A stretch of 64,000 bases of DNA from Shinisaurus crocodilurus. Its lineage: Eukaryota > Chordata > Lepidosauria > Squamata > Shinisauridae. Every line of letters begins with the position of its first letter. The first letter of the stretch is position 1. The notes beneath the pieces are model-generated. The model was not told the origin of the DNA, ran no database searches, and worked only from the letters and a program-made list of their open reading frames with translations. Location of the stretch: NCBI GenBank assembly GCA_021292165.1, contig CM037879.1:19491525-19555524 (forward strand). Direction: 5' to 3'. Positions 53,736 to 64,000 of the stretch are shown piece by piece. The translations under genes and the position numbers were made by a program.

Positions 53736-54350
53736 TACTTCCTTTGCTTAAGTGAAGTTCAAGAAGGCAGCTGCTTATAAAAAGGAAGATACTTATTGTT
53801 GAAATCCCACCCCCCTTTCCTTCTTGTCGAGGTTAACTGTGCCTTCCTACATTAGCACCACCTTCGTAATGTGTCCCTAGATATTTCGAGACATGCATTT
53901 CAGGCTATAAGTTCAGGACTGTGCCAGAATATGGATATTTATTTATTGCATTGCATTGCATTGCATTGAGAGGCTGACAAAGATGACTTAATCCCCCCTT
54001 TTCCCCACCAAAAAAAGAAAGAACGAAAGAAACAAACCCAGTTGTGATTATTAATAGTTTCTCTGGCATGTTAAGTGTCTGTCTCTCATTCATTGTCACA
54101 GCGGTCCTGTGAGCTAGTTCTTTAAAGTTGTTGCAGTCTTGCTGATGTCTGTCCCCTTTATTTGAGGGAATGGGTAGCTCTTGGTGAGAGAGCGGAAGTG
54201 AATTCCCTCCCTCCTGCCACACCCAAAGACAAAGACCCATCAGCTGAAGCCATAACTAGAGCCCTGGGCCTGCAGCAGAGCAAAGGTCCGTTCTGTTTCC
54301 ACAGAGGTTAATCGGATGCTTGTCAGGGGGCATCGCTTAGTGGGACAGAG

Positions 54351-54398
54351 CAGTGTTCTCCAACCTTGGGTCCCCAGGTGTTTTTGGCCTACAACTCC
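54351..54398. mobile_element. Half of a palindromic hAT MITE
   Basis: Left arm only (CAGTGTTCTCCAACC to 'ctacaactcccag'), directly fused to a SINE head. Confidence 0.8.
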
Positions 54399-54570
54399 CA
54401 GGGCACCTGCTCTGCATGCAGGAGGCCCCAGGTCCAGTCTTTGGCATCTCCAGGTAGGGCTGGAAAAAACCCTTCCTGAAACCCTGGTTTGCCGCTGCCA
54501 GCCCATGCCTACAATACTGGGCTAGATGGACCTGTGGTCTGACTCCGTATAAGGCAACTTCCTATGTCCC
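54399..54570 (+). mobile_element. tRNA-Ala-like SINE (sense)
   Basis: 'cacctgctctgcatgcaggag' (anticodon region), 'ccaggtccagtc' (B box), 'catctccaggtagggctgg', 'aacccttcctgaaaccc', 'actgggctagatggacc', ending 'ccgtataaggcaacttcc'. The first 25 bases of the head (A box) are missing at the fusion. Confidence 0.82.
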
Positions 54571-54707
54571 CAGGCTTCTTGGAAGCCCACAGGCAGGGCA
54601 TGATGGCAATGGCCCTCTCCCCACTGTTGGCCCCTCACGTATGCCTCGGTGTAAGTGGGTGAGATGTTTGTGTTTGTGTTGCTGTGGGTGATGGCAGAAT
54701 TAACCAT

Positions 54708-55275
54708 GAGCTTTTTCTACACGAGGCTGTTAATCCGCTGTATCTCCTTTCAGTTTCATCGTAGAATTGAGATCCTGAGCACTACACGGCGAGCATTTCC
54801 TTTCCTGCTTTTCCACTGCATAACTTCTAGGTGGTACTACGATATAGTGGAATTGCACAAATATATTGCACAAACAGCGGTTTCTTTCACTTTCATAATT
54901 AAATGCTGTGTTTTCCCTGCTTTAAAAAAAAAACTTGCCGTAAGTGCTGGTTATTTATTTATTATTTATTTATTATATTTATACCCCCACCTTTTTTCCT
55001 GCAAGGAACCCAAGGCGGCTTACATAATCCTCCTCCCGTCCTCTCCATTTTATCCTCACAACAACCCTGTGAGGTAGGTTAGGCTGAGAGTCAGTGACTG
55101 GCCCAAAGTCACCCAGTGCGTTTCATGGCCGAGTGGGGACTAGAACCCGGATCTCCCGAGTCCCAGTCCAGCACTCTCACCACTACGCCACACACGACAT
55201 TGTCTAAAGAACTTGTAAACAACCATGAGTAGGGATTGACAAGCACACGATAAATGCCTCGTGTAGAAAAGCCCC
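54708..55275. mobile_element. TIR element with nested SINE
   Basis: Left 'gctttttctacacgaggc' and right 'gcctcgtgtagaaaagcccc' are inverted ends. A Sauria-type SINE is inserted within. A related end may lie at 27665-27695 ('tgcctcttgtagagaagctc'). Class unknown. Confidence 0.65.
54951..55196 (-). mobile_element. Sauria-type tRNA-derived SINE
   Basis: Reversed, complete: (TTTA)n tail, 'cctgcaaggaacccaagg', 'cacaacaaccctgtgaggta', 'tcatggccgagtgggg', B box and A box ('ccactacgcca') at right. Confidence 0.92.
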
Positions 55276-55566
55276 ACAGTCATAGAGAAGGCTGGCATTT
55301 TCACATGGGAACAATTTCATGCTAATGCCTCCACTCAAAGCGGTACAGTCAGTGGATGAGGCAGGGACATCCCACGGGGCCCTGGCCACGAACCTATTTT
55401 CTAGGGACTTGGATCTATTTACAGGAAGCTTTGAGTGTCCATTTGGTGCAGGTGGAATTTTTTTCCTGAGCTTAGTTGCCAATGAGGGAGGGGGTTAGGG
55501 GGGATCACAGCTGAGGAGGGGGAAGAGTTAATACATCCTCCCCACATGTTACAACCTCCCCACCGA

Positions 55567-55569
<3 letters not shown>

Positions 55570-55622
<53 letters not shown>
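55570..55622. repeat. (CT)n(CA)n compound microsatellite
   Basis: About 15 CT units followed by 11 CA units. Confidence 0.95.
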
Positions 55623-56052
55623 AGGGAGGGTGCAGTTTGGGAGGAAAGGGTTAATCCTCCCCTCCTTGTGCACTGTGATGCCCTCTCCCAAATCACCCCC
55701 ATGTGGCAATTAAAATTAGGGGAGGGGGAAACATTCCATTGGTGCCAGAGGAAGTTTTTATTTGGGGTGATTTGGATGGGGAATGAATTGGCGCCAGTAT
55801 TGCCTTCTGTGAAATTTAAATAAATCCTAGCAATCGCTTCTAAATTTGTGCATATATTCATGTATGCACATTCATGCAGATTTTTGTCTTATAAGCTTAG
55901 GCTCTGAATCTTTTGAGTGCCTAGCAATGCTCCTGGTATGAGGACTACATCACTTCATTGCACACAGAAGAACACAGGCCCTAAGAAAACCCTTGTTGAC
56001 ATGACAATATCTCTGGACACCATCAAAAACAAAATAATAGTATGCCAAAAGC

Positions 56053-56078
56053 AAACAACAACAACAACAACAACAACT
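56053..56078. repeat. (CAA)n microsatellite
   Basis: About eight CAA units. Confidence 0.9.
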
Positions 56079-56710
56079 GGGAGTCTTTGGCTGGTGGAAT
56101 TTGCAGGGAGAAGGGGCATTTTGGGGTATTGAATTCCAAAGGTAAAGTACTAATATGAAGATCTTTTCGATGAAAAATGAAACAGGAAGAAAAAAAGTAT
56201 AAACTAAGAATTTAAATAACAAGGTCCTAGAGCAGTGGTGGCAAACCTTTTTGAGCCCGAGTGCCCAAACTGCAACACAAAACCAACTTATTTATTTCAA
56301 AGTGCCAACACTGCAATTAAACCTGAATACTGGGGTTTTAGTTTAGTAAAAACAACTCATACAGTTGTCTGAACTAATTAACATCTTTGTCTTAAAAGAA
56401 AAACACAATACAGGGCTTTTTCAATGATACAACAGTTTTTTATTGAAAAAATATCAACTCAATTTTTTAAATAGTACTACATTGTACACATAGCCTGAAG
56501 GTAATTTAGATACGTTTGGGGGAAAGAGGGGGGGATTGTGAAGAAGCCAGGGAGAATGGGAGGAAAGGAGGAGGAGGTGCTGGCTAGGAGGGAATGAGGC
56601 GGCTGGGGGGCAAGAATGAGGTGGCTGCATGGGAGCGCGCGGCAGGGATGTAATACGAGCCTTACCTGGGCTCCTCCGATCGTTCCTGTGGCGGCGGCGG
56701 CCCGATCTCA

Positions 56711-56900
56711 CTCTTCTGAGCAGCGTGGAGCATTCTCCGCGCCGCTCAAGCTGCTGCTGCCGCCGCCGCCCATCGCTCTTCTGAGCGGCGCGGAGCATTC
56801 TCCGCGCCGCTCAAACTGCTGCTCAAGCTGCCGCTCAAGCTGCTGCTGCTGCCCGTCGCTCTTCTGAGCGGCACAGAGCATTCTCCACGCTGCTGAAGCC
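56711..56900. repeat. Three tandem palindromic GC-rich units
   Basis: 'ctcttctgagc.gcg.ggagcattctccgcg' occurs at about 56711, 56776 and 56869. Each unit is itself an inverted repeat (gagcggcgcgga / tccgcgccgctc). GCTGCT-rich spacers. Confidence 0.85.
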
Positions 56901-56930
56901 GCCGCCGCCGCCTCTGGACCCGCCGTCGCA

Positions 56931-57091
56931 GCCCGTCGCGTCATGTCCTGCGCGCTGGATCCCCATGCTCTGTTTTTGGCGCGGGGGGGGGGAACCAGGG
57001 CAACAGGGCTTAAACAGCCCTGTTGCCCTGGTCCCCCCCCCCGCCAAAAACAGAGCGCCGGGATCCAGCGCGCAGGACATGACGTGACGGG
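56931..57091. repeat. 160-bp GC-rich palindrome
   Basis: Arms of about 80 bases (cccgtcgcgtcatgtcctgc on the left, inverse on the right) meet at 'cagggcttaaacagccctg' near 57011. The inner 55 bases per side recur at 15485-15590. Confidence 0.9.
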
Positions 57092-57245
57092 CGGCGGCAG
57101 GTCCAGCACGGCCGGCACAGAGGCAGCAGGTAGCCTGAGCCCCGGCGCGCAGCATGACGCTGCCTCACGCACGTTTTGACTATGGTGTGGGACTTTTGGT
57201 CGTGTGTCAGGAGGGTCCACTGCACTGTAAAGGTTCGCCACACTG

Positions 57246-59760
57246 TCCAGTTTTGATGTTTGTTTTTAGTGTTGGATCCTGTAAGTTGCCAGACGCATGG
57301 CAGAAACAGCCAGGTACAGCTGCAGTGATTTCTCATGAACTGTACTCTGCCTTCGAAGTCATGAAACATGGATCTGCTGACGTTATAATTTAACAAGTCT
57401 ACAACATGTCTAAAGCTTTGTTGTCATTCACAGTGATTTGATATGCTAGGTAATCTCCTTTTCAAAAATAAAGTACATAGGTCTTCTGCAGCAGTATGAC
57501 TCAAAGGTAAAAACATTGCAGTTGAGCATAAGATTTCAGGTAGCCAGCTTTCTTGGAGAGGATACATTTCTTATTGCTTTATAATTTGGGATAACTTATT
57601 CCCCAGAGTCCTGCCTGGTTTTATACTCTGTGTGGATAAAATGTTTGGAAGAAACAAATCTCTTGCTGGTGTGTGTGTGTGTGTGTGTAAATAAATATTT
57701 ATTCAGTCAAGCGAACCTACATTGCGGTAATGTTTAACTTCCAAATTTCCTTGAAAAAGAAAGCTCAGAACTGAAGGCAAGTTCACACATTCCCTGGTTT
57801 GTTCTGGTAACTAGCAAAATGGCACATCATTATGCCAGGCGAGTGCTTTGGGCTTTTAGAGTGCAAGGGCAGTTTGAACCCCTGCAGGGGCTCTGGCAGT
57901 GGAGGCCAAGCCCCTCAGGGGTTAGGGCGTGAAGACAGGCTTTGCCCTCACCATATATTCAGTGTCCCTAAGTTCAGCACGGTTGCTTTCTCCCATATAA
58001 GTGAGTGGTTGCTATCCACTCCTAGAGGGAACAGTAACGGGGAGTGCATTTGGGGATACTACTGCAGTGGGTGCTAAACCTGCACCCTGCCTCCAGTGAC
58101 ACCACCCATTGAGAACTGAGCCTGTTCCGAACTGCATGGCCCCACCCGTTCATCTGCCTAGCTCCATCTTGCTTTCTGTTTCCTAATCATGCTAGAATGC
58201 AATGGAATATGAGAAACTACTGGCATCGCTCCCGCTAATAGCAAACTCAGGTGGTGAATGCTAATAGAAACGGAGTCAAAATGAGACCACTTAGAAACAA
58301 GAGGCAGGAATCTGCATGCGTAGGGAAACCCTAAGGCTTGCAAAAGTAAGTAAGAAAGAAAGAAAGACATTTTTAAAACTTAAACCCCTTTAAAACAGCC
58401 CAGTTTAAGCACGCTCCGTAACCACAAAATGTTGAGCATCAGTCGGAAAAGAAAATGGGAAATGTGTGTTGTGGGGAATAGAGTATCCTGGAGGAGGGGA
58501 GGGCTGACGGGCTAGAAGGATCATTCCTGTTAGAAGGTGAGCGCATAGACTGCAGTATTTTGCTGTAGGTCCTACTTTTTATATTTAAAGCAGACTGTAG
58601 TTGTCACTTGATAGGTACAATTTGTGACATGGCTGTGTCTGATCCAATGCAAAGCAGGTTGGATTTAGATGAAAAAAACAAACCAGGCCTGTTTGGGGTT
58701 TTGATTTGTTTTGTTTTTTTAAAGTTGGCATACTTTTAAGTTCAGCCGGGTGCCTATTTTAGGAGCCGGACAATAAAGTTCGAAAGAGAACAAGGAGTCT
58801 GAAAGCCAGGAATATATTTTTTCCCTTTTTGCTCCTATGTAGTGTTTTTGTTTTACTTCCTGAGCTTCAGCAGCTGAAATAATTTTTTATTGTTTTATTC
58901 TTGCTTGGCGTAGACATAGAAACATGTTTTCTTTGGCTTGGCTCTTAAAAAGCCCACCTGACGAGAGAACGGAACTGGTTGTCTAAGAGGCATTTGAGGT
59001 TGTGTGAATTGATTTCAAGTTTTTTATTATTATTTTTCCTATGTGCAGTAGACGAGGGGAGGGGGGAAGCTTCCATGACATAAAATATGGACTATATTGA
59101 GCTTGAACTAGACTTCCGGCTGGGAGAATGAGTCTGAGTTATTCAAAGTGTAAATCTGGCTTTATTAAGTCCATCTTGAAGTGCCCTCTCAGCCCTGTTA
59201 CTCAATGGAATACTGATGGTTTTTAATGTTACTTGATCCTAATCAGCACTTAAGACCTATTACAGGCTGTTTGGAATGAATGCACTGAACTCCTTCCCTA
59301 GCCAGGAGATTATTCTAGTGCCAGATTTCCCGAAGAGGCTCAGGCAGTTGCTGGAGCTTCTCCCTGGGCCAAACACAGATGGTGCATGTGTCTTAACCAG
59401 AAGCCCACTTCCTCTCCCCCCCCCTCATTGCCAAATTATGAGGTTTGCCCAGGAAATATCCTTGCCTGAAAACCTCAGTCCCCACCCCTCACTTACTTGG
59501 CAGGTGTGCATCAAAGGCCCCAGAATGGGAGCTTAACTACCGGCTGACTGGTTTTCGTGAGGTTCGTAGGTCAGCTGACCTTCATGCTGAGACACACGAT
59601 ACTCCCATAGGATCAACTAACCACATGGCAGCATCACGCAAATTCGCTCTATTGCTCTCACTTCCCCAAGTCAGGAGATGACTAACTTGGCCGCTTATGA
59701 ATCAGCAAAGAAGAAGAATTGCATCACCAAAAAAAGAAGACACATATTTGCATAAAATCT
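57246..59760. other. No recognisable feature
   Basis: About 2.5 kb. (GT)n at 57668-57689. No exon of PRKCE and no element recognised. Confidence 0.5.
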
Positions 59761-59764
59761 GAAT

Positions 59765-59838
59765 ATGCTCATCATCATCAGGCGATCACTCGTGACCGAG
59801 TAAGATTGTCTTCCAGGATTTAAAAAAAAAAAAAAAAA
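59765..59838 (-). mobile_element. LINE 3' tail (same family as 42830-43610)
   Basis: 'ggcgatcactcgtgaccgag' and 'taagattgtcttccaggat' are the reverse complement of 43536-43580. Poly-A follows on the + strand. Confidence 0.75.
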
Positions 59839-59879
59839 TTACAAAAAGGAAATTTTAAGAAGAGGAAATTCGTTTGTTT

Positions 59880-60330
59880 GTTTGGGTTGGGTTGGGTTGG
59901 GTTGGAAGACGCCTGTGCGTGAAGCTGTTTTATGTGGGGAGATCGGTGCACAACGAATCACCACACAAACTTGACAGAGTACGGCAATGATCCAATGGCA
60001 CGGTTACCCTGACGATTGGAAAACCATTCTCTGCTGCAGCCTTCATCCGCCTTCACAGCCATTGTAATTTAGGTTTAAATTATCTTCCGCCTGTTCTGCC
60101 GTTGAGGACTTTATGTTTTGGATCGTTCTTTGTCTGGTTCCTTTCCCCGGACCTTACCGCCATGGGTGACCCTACTGGGAGTACATAAGCTCTCGACGGC
60201 ATTGCTCACAGGGTTCATCGGAACACTGCAAGCCCACTCACCACTTCAAGGTGACGGTCTGGCGAGAGGGTATGCTAATTCACGTGTATCAATGCAAGTT
60301 TTGAAATCATTGTTATAATTTAAAAAGAAA
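59880..60330. mobile_element. Unclassified repeat with (GGTTG)n
   Basis: Starts at (GGTTG)n (59880-59905), then a stretch with 'gtggggagatcggtgcacaac', 'catgggtgaccctactggga' and 'gggttcatcggaacactgc'. It feels like a conserved LINE/SINE-associated sequence, but I cannot name it. Confidence 0.4.
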
Positions 60331-60544
60331 AACAGTAAATCTCACCATAGTGGGGGAGACTGCGACCAAGTGTCCTGTGTGCCTGCCTGTTCAATCTGCC
60401 TGTTCAATCCGGGCGCTAACGGTTGATGGTTCTTATGGTTCTTTATCTTTAAGCAGGAATTGGTCAGGACAGCCCTTCAAATATATAGGATGAGTTCAAC
60501 TAGAGGATTGTCCTCTGTAAAAGAGATGGCACCTTCAAGTAGAG

Positions 60545-60679
60545 CAGTGTTCTCCAACCTTGGGTCCCCAGATGTTTTTGGCCTACAACTCCCAGCATGC
60601 CCCAGCCAGCTACGGTGGCTGGGGCATGCTGAGAGTTGTGGACAAAAAACATCTGGGGACCCAAGGTTGGAGAACACTG
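60545..60679. mobile_element. Palindromic hAT MITE with perfect duplication
   Basis: CAGTGTTCTCC family. Perfect 8-bp duplication aagtagag at 60537-60544 and 60680-60687. Arms nearly identical, so probably one of the youngest copies. Confidence 0.92.
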
Positions 60680-60689
60680 AAGTAGAGGA

Positions 60690-61820
60690 TGGTCTTCAAA
60701 GAGAGAACTGTCCTCTGTAAAAGAGGACACCTGCCCAACCTAGCCACCAACCATACCTCTAATGGTGGCAGGATACCGATCAAAGTTTTCAATATTGTGC
60801 ACCACTGGGTTAACATTCTGAGATAGCTTTTCTAGTTAACTTTCAGGTTAGCTTCATTTTAAAATTTAACAACTTCGTGAGAGCCTCGCATCATCTCCAA
60901 ATCTGAGGAAATTGTATCATTTAAGTTGCTTTTGCAACGTGTGTTAAGTAGCTTCTTAACAATATCCATAAGCATGTGCATTCCTTTCTGTTTATCTGAA
61001 AGCAAAAAAAAAAGACATTCTGCAGATTCCTTTTACAAGCATCTTTCCTTTTTATGAGCATTCCTAGCAGGATGACAACTATTCCGCAGTCATTTTTCCA
61101 TGTTGTAACCATCCAAGGAGGTAAGCTGTGCTAAAGCTCTAAAACTGATATGTAAGCTATAAGCTAATTTTAAAGGCCCCGACTCTTGCTTAAAGTTGGA
61201 CATACACGCAATGCTGCCCAAAATGGCATCCCCTTGTCAGGTTGTCTCCACATTATCTGTAGGATTCCTATATACTAATAGCAAGGTCATTTTTCCAAAG
61301 TCAATTGTTGTGTAGTCAAAATGGCACCATCTACACACAAGAGGGGAGATAGATAACTGCAGACTTGGGGAAACCCCAACAAGGTCAGCAGAACTATAAA
61401 AAACTGCAGAGTCCCCTCCCCACCTAAAAACAGCTTATTGAGGATTGAGCATGCTCCTTGGGGGAGAACACTGGGTGTCCAGGGGCTGAGGGGAAATAGA
61501 AAATGGGAGAATGGAATGGCATTTCTTGGAAAAGGGCATGGCTGGCTGGTTGTAACTCTGAACAGGAGCACTCCATACTGCAACATTTTGTCGCAGGTCC
61601 CACCCTATCTCAGGATGCTCTTTTCTCTGACCCATTCCCTATTATTAGGTGGTTTCTTGTGAGGCATGGAAACATACAACGTTGTGTGATTATGACATCA
61701 GGAAAGTTTGTTTGTTTAAGTATTTATAGCCCTCTTTTCAATTTTTCAGTTCCCAGGTGGGTAATAACAGGACAGATTACAATAAAACAAAACAAAAAAA
61801 TTAAATTGAAGTAAACGATA
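60690..61820. other. No recognisable feature
   Basis: About 1.1 kb, nothing recognised beyond short simple runs. Confidence 0.5.
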
Positions 61821-61821
61821 T

Positions 61822-62165
61822 CTTGAGAAGAGAAGACTGAGGTGGGATATGATAGCACTTTCCAAGTATATAGATAGTTGCCACACAGAAGAGGGCCACA
61901 ACCTTCTCTCGATCATCCAAGATTGTAGGACACAAAATAATGGGCTTAAGTTACAGGAAGGCAGATTTCAGCGGAACATCAGGAAAAACCTCCCAACAGT
62001 CAGGGCAGTCAGACAATGGGACCAACTGCCTAGGGAGGTGGTGGGCTCTCCGTCGCTGGAGGTATCCAAGCAGAGACTGGACAGCCATCTGTCAGGGATG
62101 CTTTAACCTGGATTCCTGCACTGAGCAGGGGGTTGGACCCGATGGTCTAAATGGCCCCTTTCAAC
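61822..62165 (+). pseudogene. CR1 LINE 3' end
   Basis: Frame 61849-62106 is the CR1 ORF2 C-terminus: MIALSKYIDSCHTEEGHNLL, then RTQNNGLKLQE, then VRQWDQLPREVVGSPSLEV. It aligns with residues 870-956 of the intact ORF2 at 8788-11658. The 3' UTR follows with 'tgagcagggggttggaccc' but without the ATTCTATG repeats. 5'-truncated. Confidence 0.9.
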
Positions 62166-62526
62166 TATGACCTATATAAAGGAGTGAGCCTAGATGCTAT
62201 GAGGGAGATGGGAAGAATTTCAGTAAAGGTGTTTGGAGCTCTCTTGTGTTGGAGGCCGCCCTGTCAATTGGGTGAATGTCTCCAGCTTTCAGGTCCATTG
62301 CTGGGCAGGTCCATCTTGAAGCCCGCTAAGGGTATTGACCCACCAGGACCAGATAAGAATACATAGTGTATAACCTAAAACATTTAGAGGGAGAGAGAGA
62401 GAAATGATATCAGCACCATATAAATGATATCAACCACCTAGAGATATTTTACAATATGGTCAGCAGTATATAAATGTATTAAATAAATAGATTAAATATA
62501 CTTGAATGGAAACAATACAATGAATA

Positions 62527-62768
62527 GAGCCAGTGTGGGGTAGTGGTTAGAGTGTTGGACTGGGACTCAGGAGATCCGGGTTCTAGTCCCCACACGGCCA
62601 TGAAACTCACTGGGTGACTTCGGGCCAGTCACAGACTCTCAGCCTAACCTACCTCATAGGGCTGTTGTGAGGATAAAATGGAGAGGAGGAGGAGGAGGAC
62701 TATGTAAGCCGCCTTGGGTTCCTTGCAGGAAAAAAGGCGGGGTATAAATATAATAAATAAATAAATAA
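62527..62768 (+). mobile_element. Sauria-type SINE with target duplication
   Basis: Complete sense copy: head 'gccagtgtggggtagtggtt', B box 'gggttctagtcc', body, tail 'gcaggaaaaaaggcggggta' and (AAAT)n. Flanked by aatgaata (62519-62526 and 62769-62776), consistent with LINE-mediated insertion. Confidence 0.93.
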
Positions 62769-62794
62769 AATGAATATGTAAAAAATAAAAACAT

Positions 62795-63215
62795 AGGAAT
62801 AAACCAAAGGCCTACCTAGACCAGCATTCTGTGCCCACAGTGGCCAAACAGATGCCTATGGGATGGGAAGTCCACAAGAAGAACATGAGTGCAACAACAC
62901 CCTCCCATTCATGTTATCCAACAACTGGTAATCAGAGACATGCTGCCTCTGATACTAGAGGTACTATATAGCCATCATGACTAGTAGCCACTCTTATCCT
63001 CCAAGAGTTTGACTTTTAAAGCCATCTAAGTTGGTGGCCTTCACCACATCTTGCGGTAGTGAATTCCATCGTTTAACTATGCACTGTTTGAAAAAGTACT
63101 TCCTTTCATCTGTCCCAAACCTCCTGCCATTCAGCTTCATGGGATAATGCTGGGTTCTCATATTGTGAGAGAGGGAGAAAAATGTCTCCTTATCCACTTT
63201 CTCTACACCATTACA
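62795..63215 (-). mobile_element. L3/CR1-type LINE, 3' end
   Basis: Minus-strand frame 62994-63221: RFGTDERKYFFKQCIVKRWN and DVVKATNLDGFKS, with 3' UTR to the left. Fourth copy of the family. Confidence 0.82.
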
Positions 63216-64000
63216 TAACAATTGTAAATTGAAGCGACAATTGTCTTAAAATCTGGGTAAAGTTGTAAGGATATTTCAGTCCATACTAGGTAGGCATTTT
63301 TTTCTGACTGGACTGAAGCTCTGTACCTTTAATAACTGCAAAGCAAGTAGCAATTCAACAGGTACAGCTTTTTCCCAGCACGAAGATGCAGTGCTGTTGC
63401 AACCCTAACACAACACTCTGATTCACGAACAGGATATTGTTGTTATACCTCTTGGCTGAAGCCCTCAAAACCCTATTACTTTTGAGTAGGCCCATTTTGC
63501 CATTAACATCTGCAGGGGTAGTCTGCAGTCAATCACGTGAGTTTTCAGCCTGAATGCATACCAACCATTCCTTTCCATCCCAATGGAATTTTTCTGGTCC
63601 ATTAAAAGAAATCTGGCTTTATGGAAATTTAATGAATTTTCAAAGTTATTCAGAACACTGTGTTCAAATCAATTGTGAAAATAAGCTATTTCTTAGACCC
63701 AGGGACAGAGTTTGTGACCCAACAGTATTTTTTTGGGTAAATTTTCCATTCAGGAGGATCACAGCACTTTCAGAAGTCTCTTGCTGTGCTGTGAAGCTGG
63801 AGCCTACTGTTGTCACTGGCTGACCTTTGTGTATAAGTACATGGGAACTGTGCTGAAACACTTCACATGGTCGAAGAGGATGGGAGCTGGGGGTGAGGAG
63901 GAGTTAGTTTCCTGCTTTCGCTAGCAAGTATCTGCACGTTGGCAGCTTGTTTGCAGGGCTTAACGACAACACGTTACCTGAACATGTGTGTAATATGAGC
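63216..64000. other. No recognisable feature
   Basis: The last 785 bases hold short frames only. No exon or element recognised. Confidence 0.5.

Larger units (their letters stand above)
56233..57245. mobile_element. hAT element, same family as 4381-6168
   Basis: Left end CAGTGGTGGCAAACC and the following 270 bases align with 4381-4720. The right end is 'aaggttcgccacactg'. Flanks tcctagag and tccagttt do not match. The right half carries CpG-rich tandem units and a long palindrome. Confidence 0.65.

Overview
This window looks like intronic DNA from an amniote, most likely a squamate reptile (a lizard is my best guess). It carries an intact CR1 LINE. It has several copies of the tRNA-derived SINE with the 'one-base-off' head and LINE-like tail known as Sauria SINE. 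It also has L2/L3-type LINE ends and a dense layer of non-autonomous hAT-, Harbinger- and Tc1/pogo-like DNA transposons. Nothing bacterial, viral-genomic or CRISPR-like is present.

The only host gene I can support is PRKCE (protein kinase C epsilon) on the + strand. Three coding exons are visible: 288-374, 2645-2856 and 13673-13846. They run from the variable V3 hinge, with its 14-3-3 docking serines, into the kinase N-lobe (glycine loop, catalytic Lys, alpha-C Glu). The splice phases join exactly. The preceding exon lies left of the window. The next exon (starting at the hinge/VMEY region of the kinase) was not found in the remaining 50 kb, so that intron exceeds 50 kb.

Layout. 1-2.6 kb: PRKCE exon, an L3/CR1 3' end and an L2 3' end lying directly against the next 3' splice site. 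2.9-13.7 kb: intron with an old hAT element (4.4-6.2 kb, perfect 8-bp target duplication) and an apparently intact CR1 retrotransposon (about 7.46-11.75 kb) with ORF1 (zinc-knuckle-like plus GDSL esterase) and ORF2 (endonuclease plus reverse transcriptase). 13.8-64 kb: one long intron filled with nested mobile elements. These include a 5S-rRNA-headed SINE, two TA-flanked elements (one carrying a very GC-rich insert), many 100-140 bp palindromic hAT elements with 8-bp duplications, two copies of a 'gagtc'-rich hAT element (one keeping a transposase C-terminus), head-to-head LINE fragments at 42.6-43.6 kb, and short LTR-like modules.

The sequence shows the motifs, ends and target duplications directly. 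Family names come from recalled knowledge and were not checked by search. Long stretches of the last intron hold nothing I can recognise and are listed as such.
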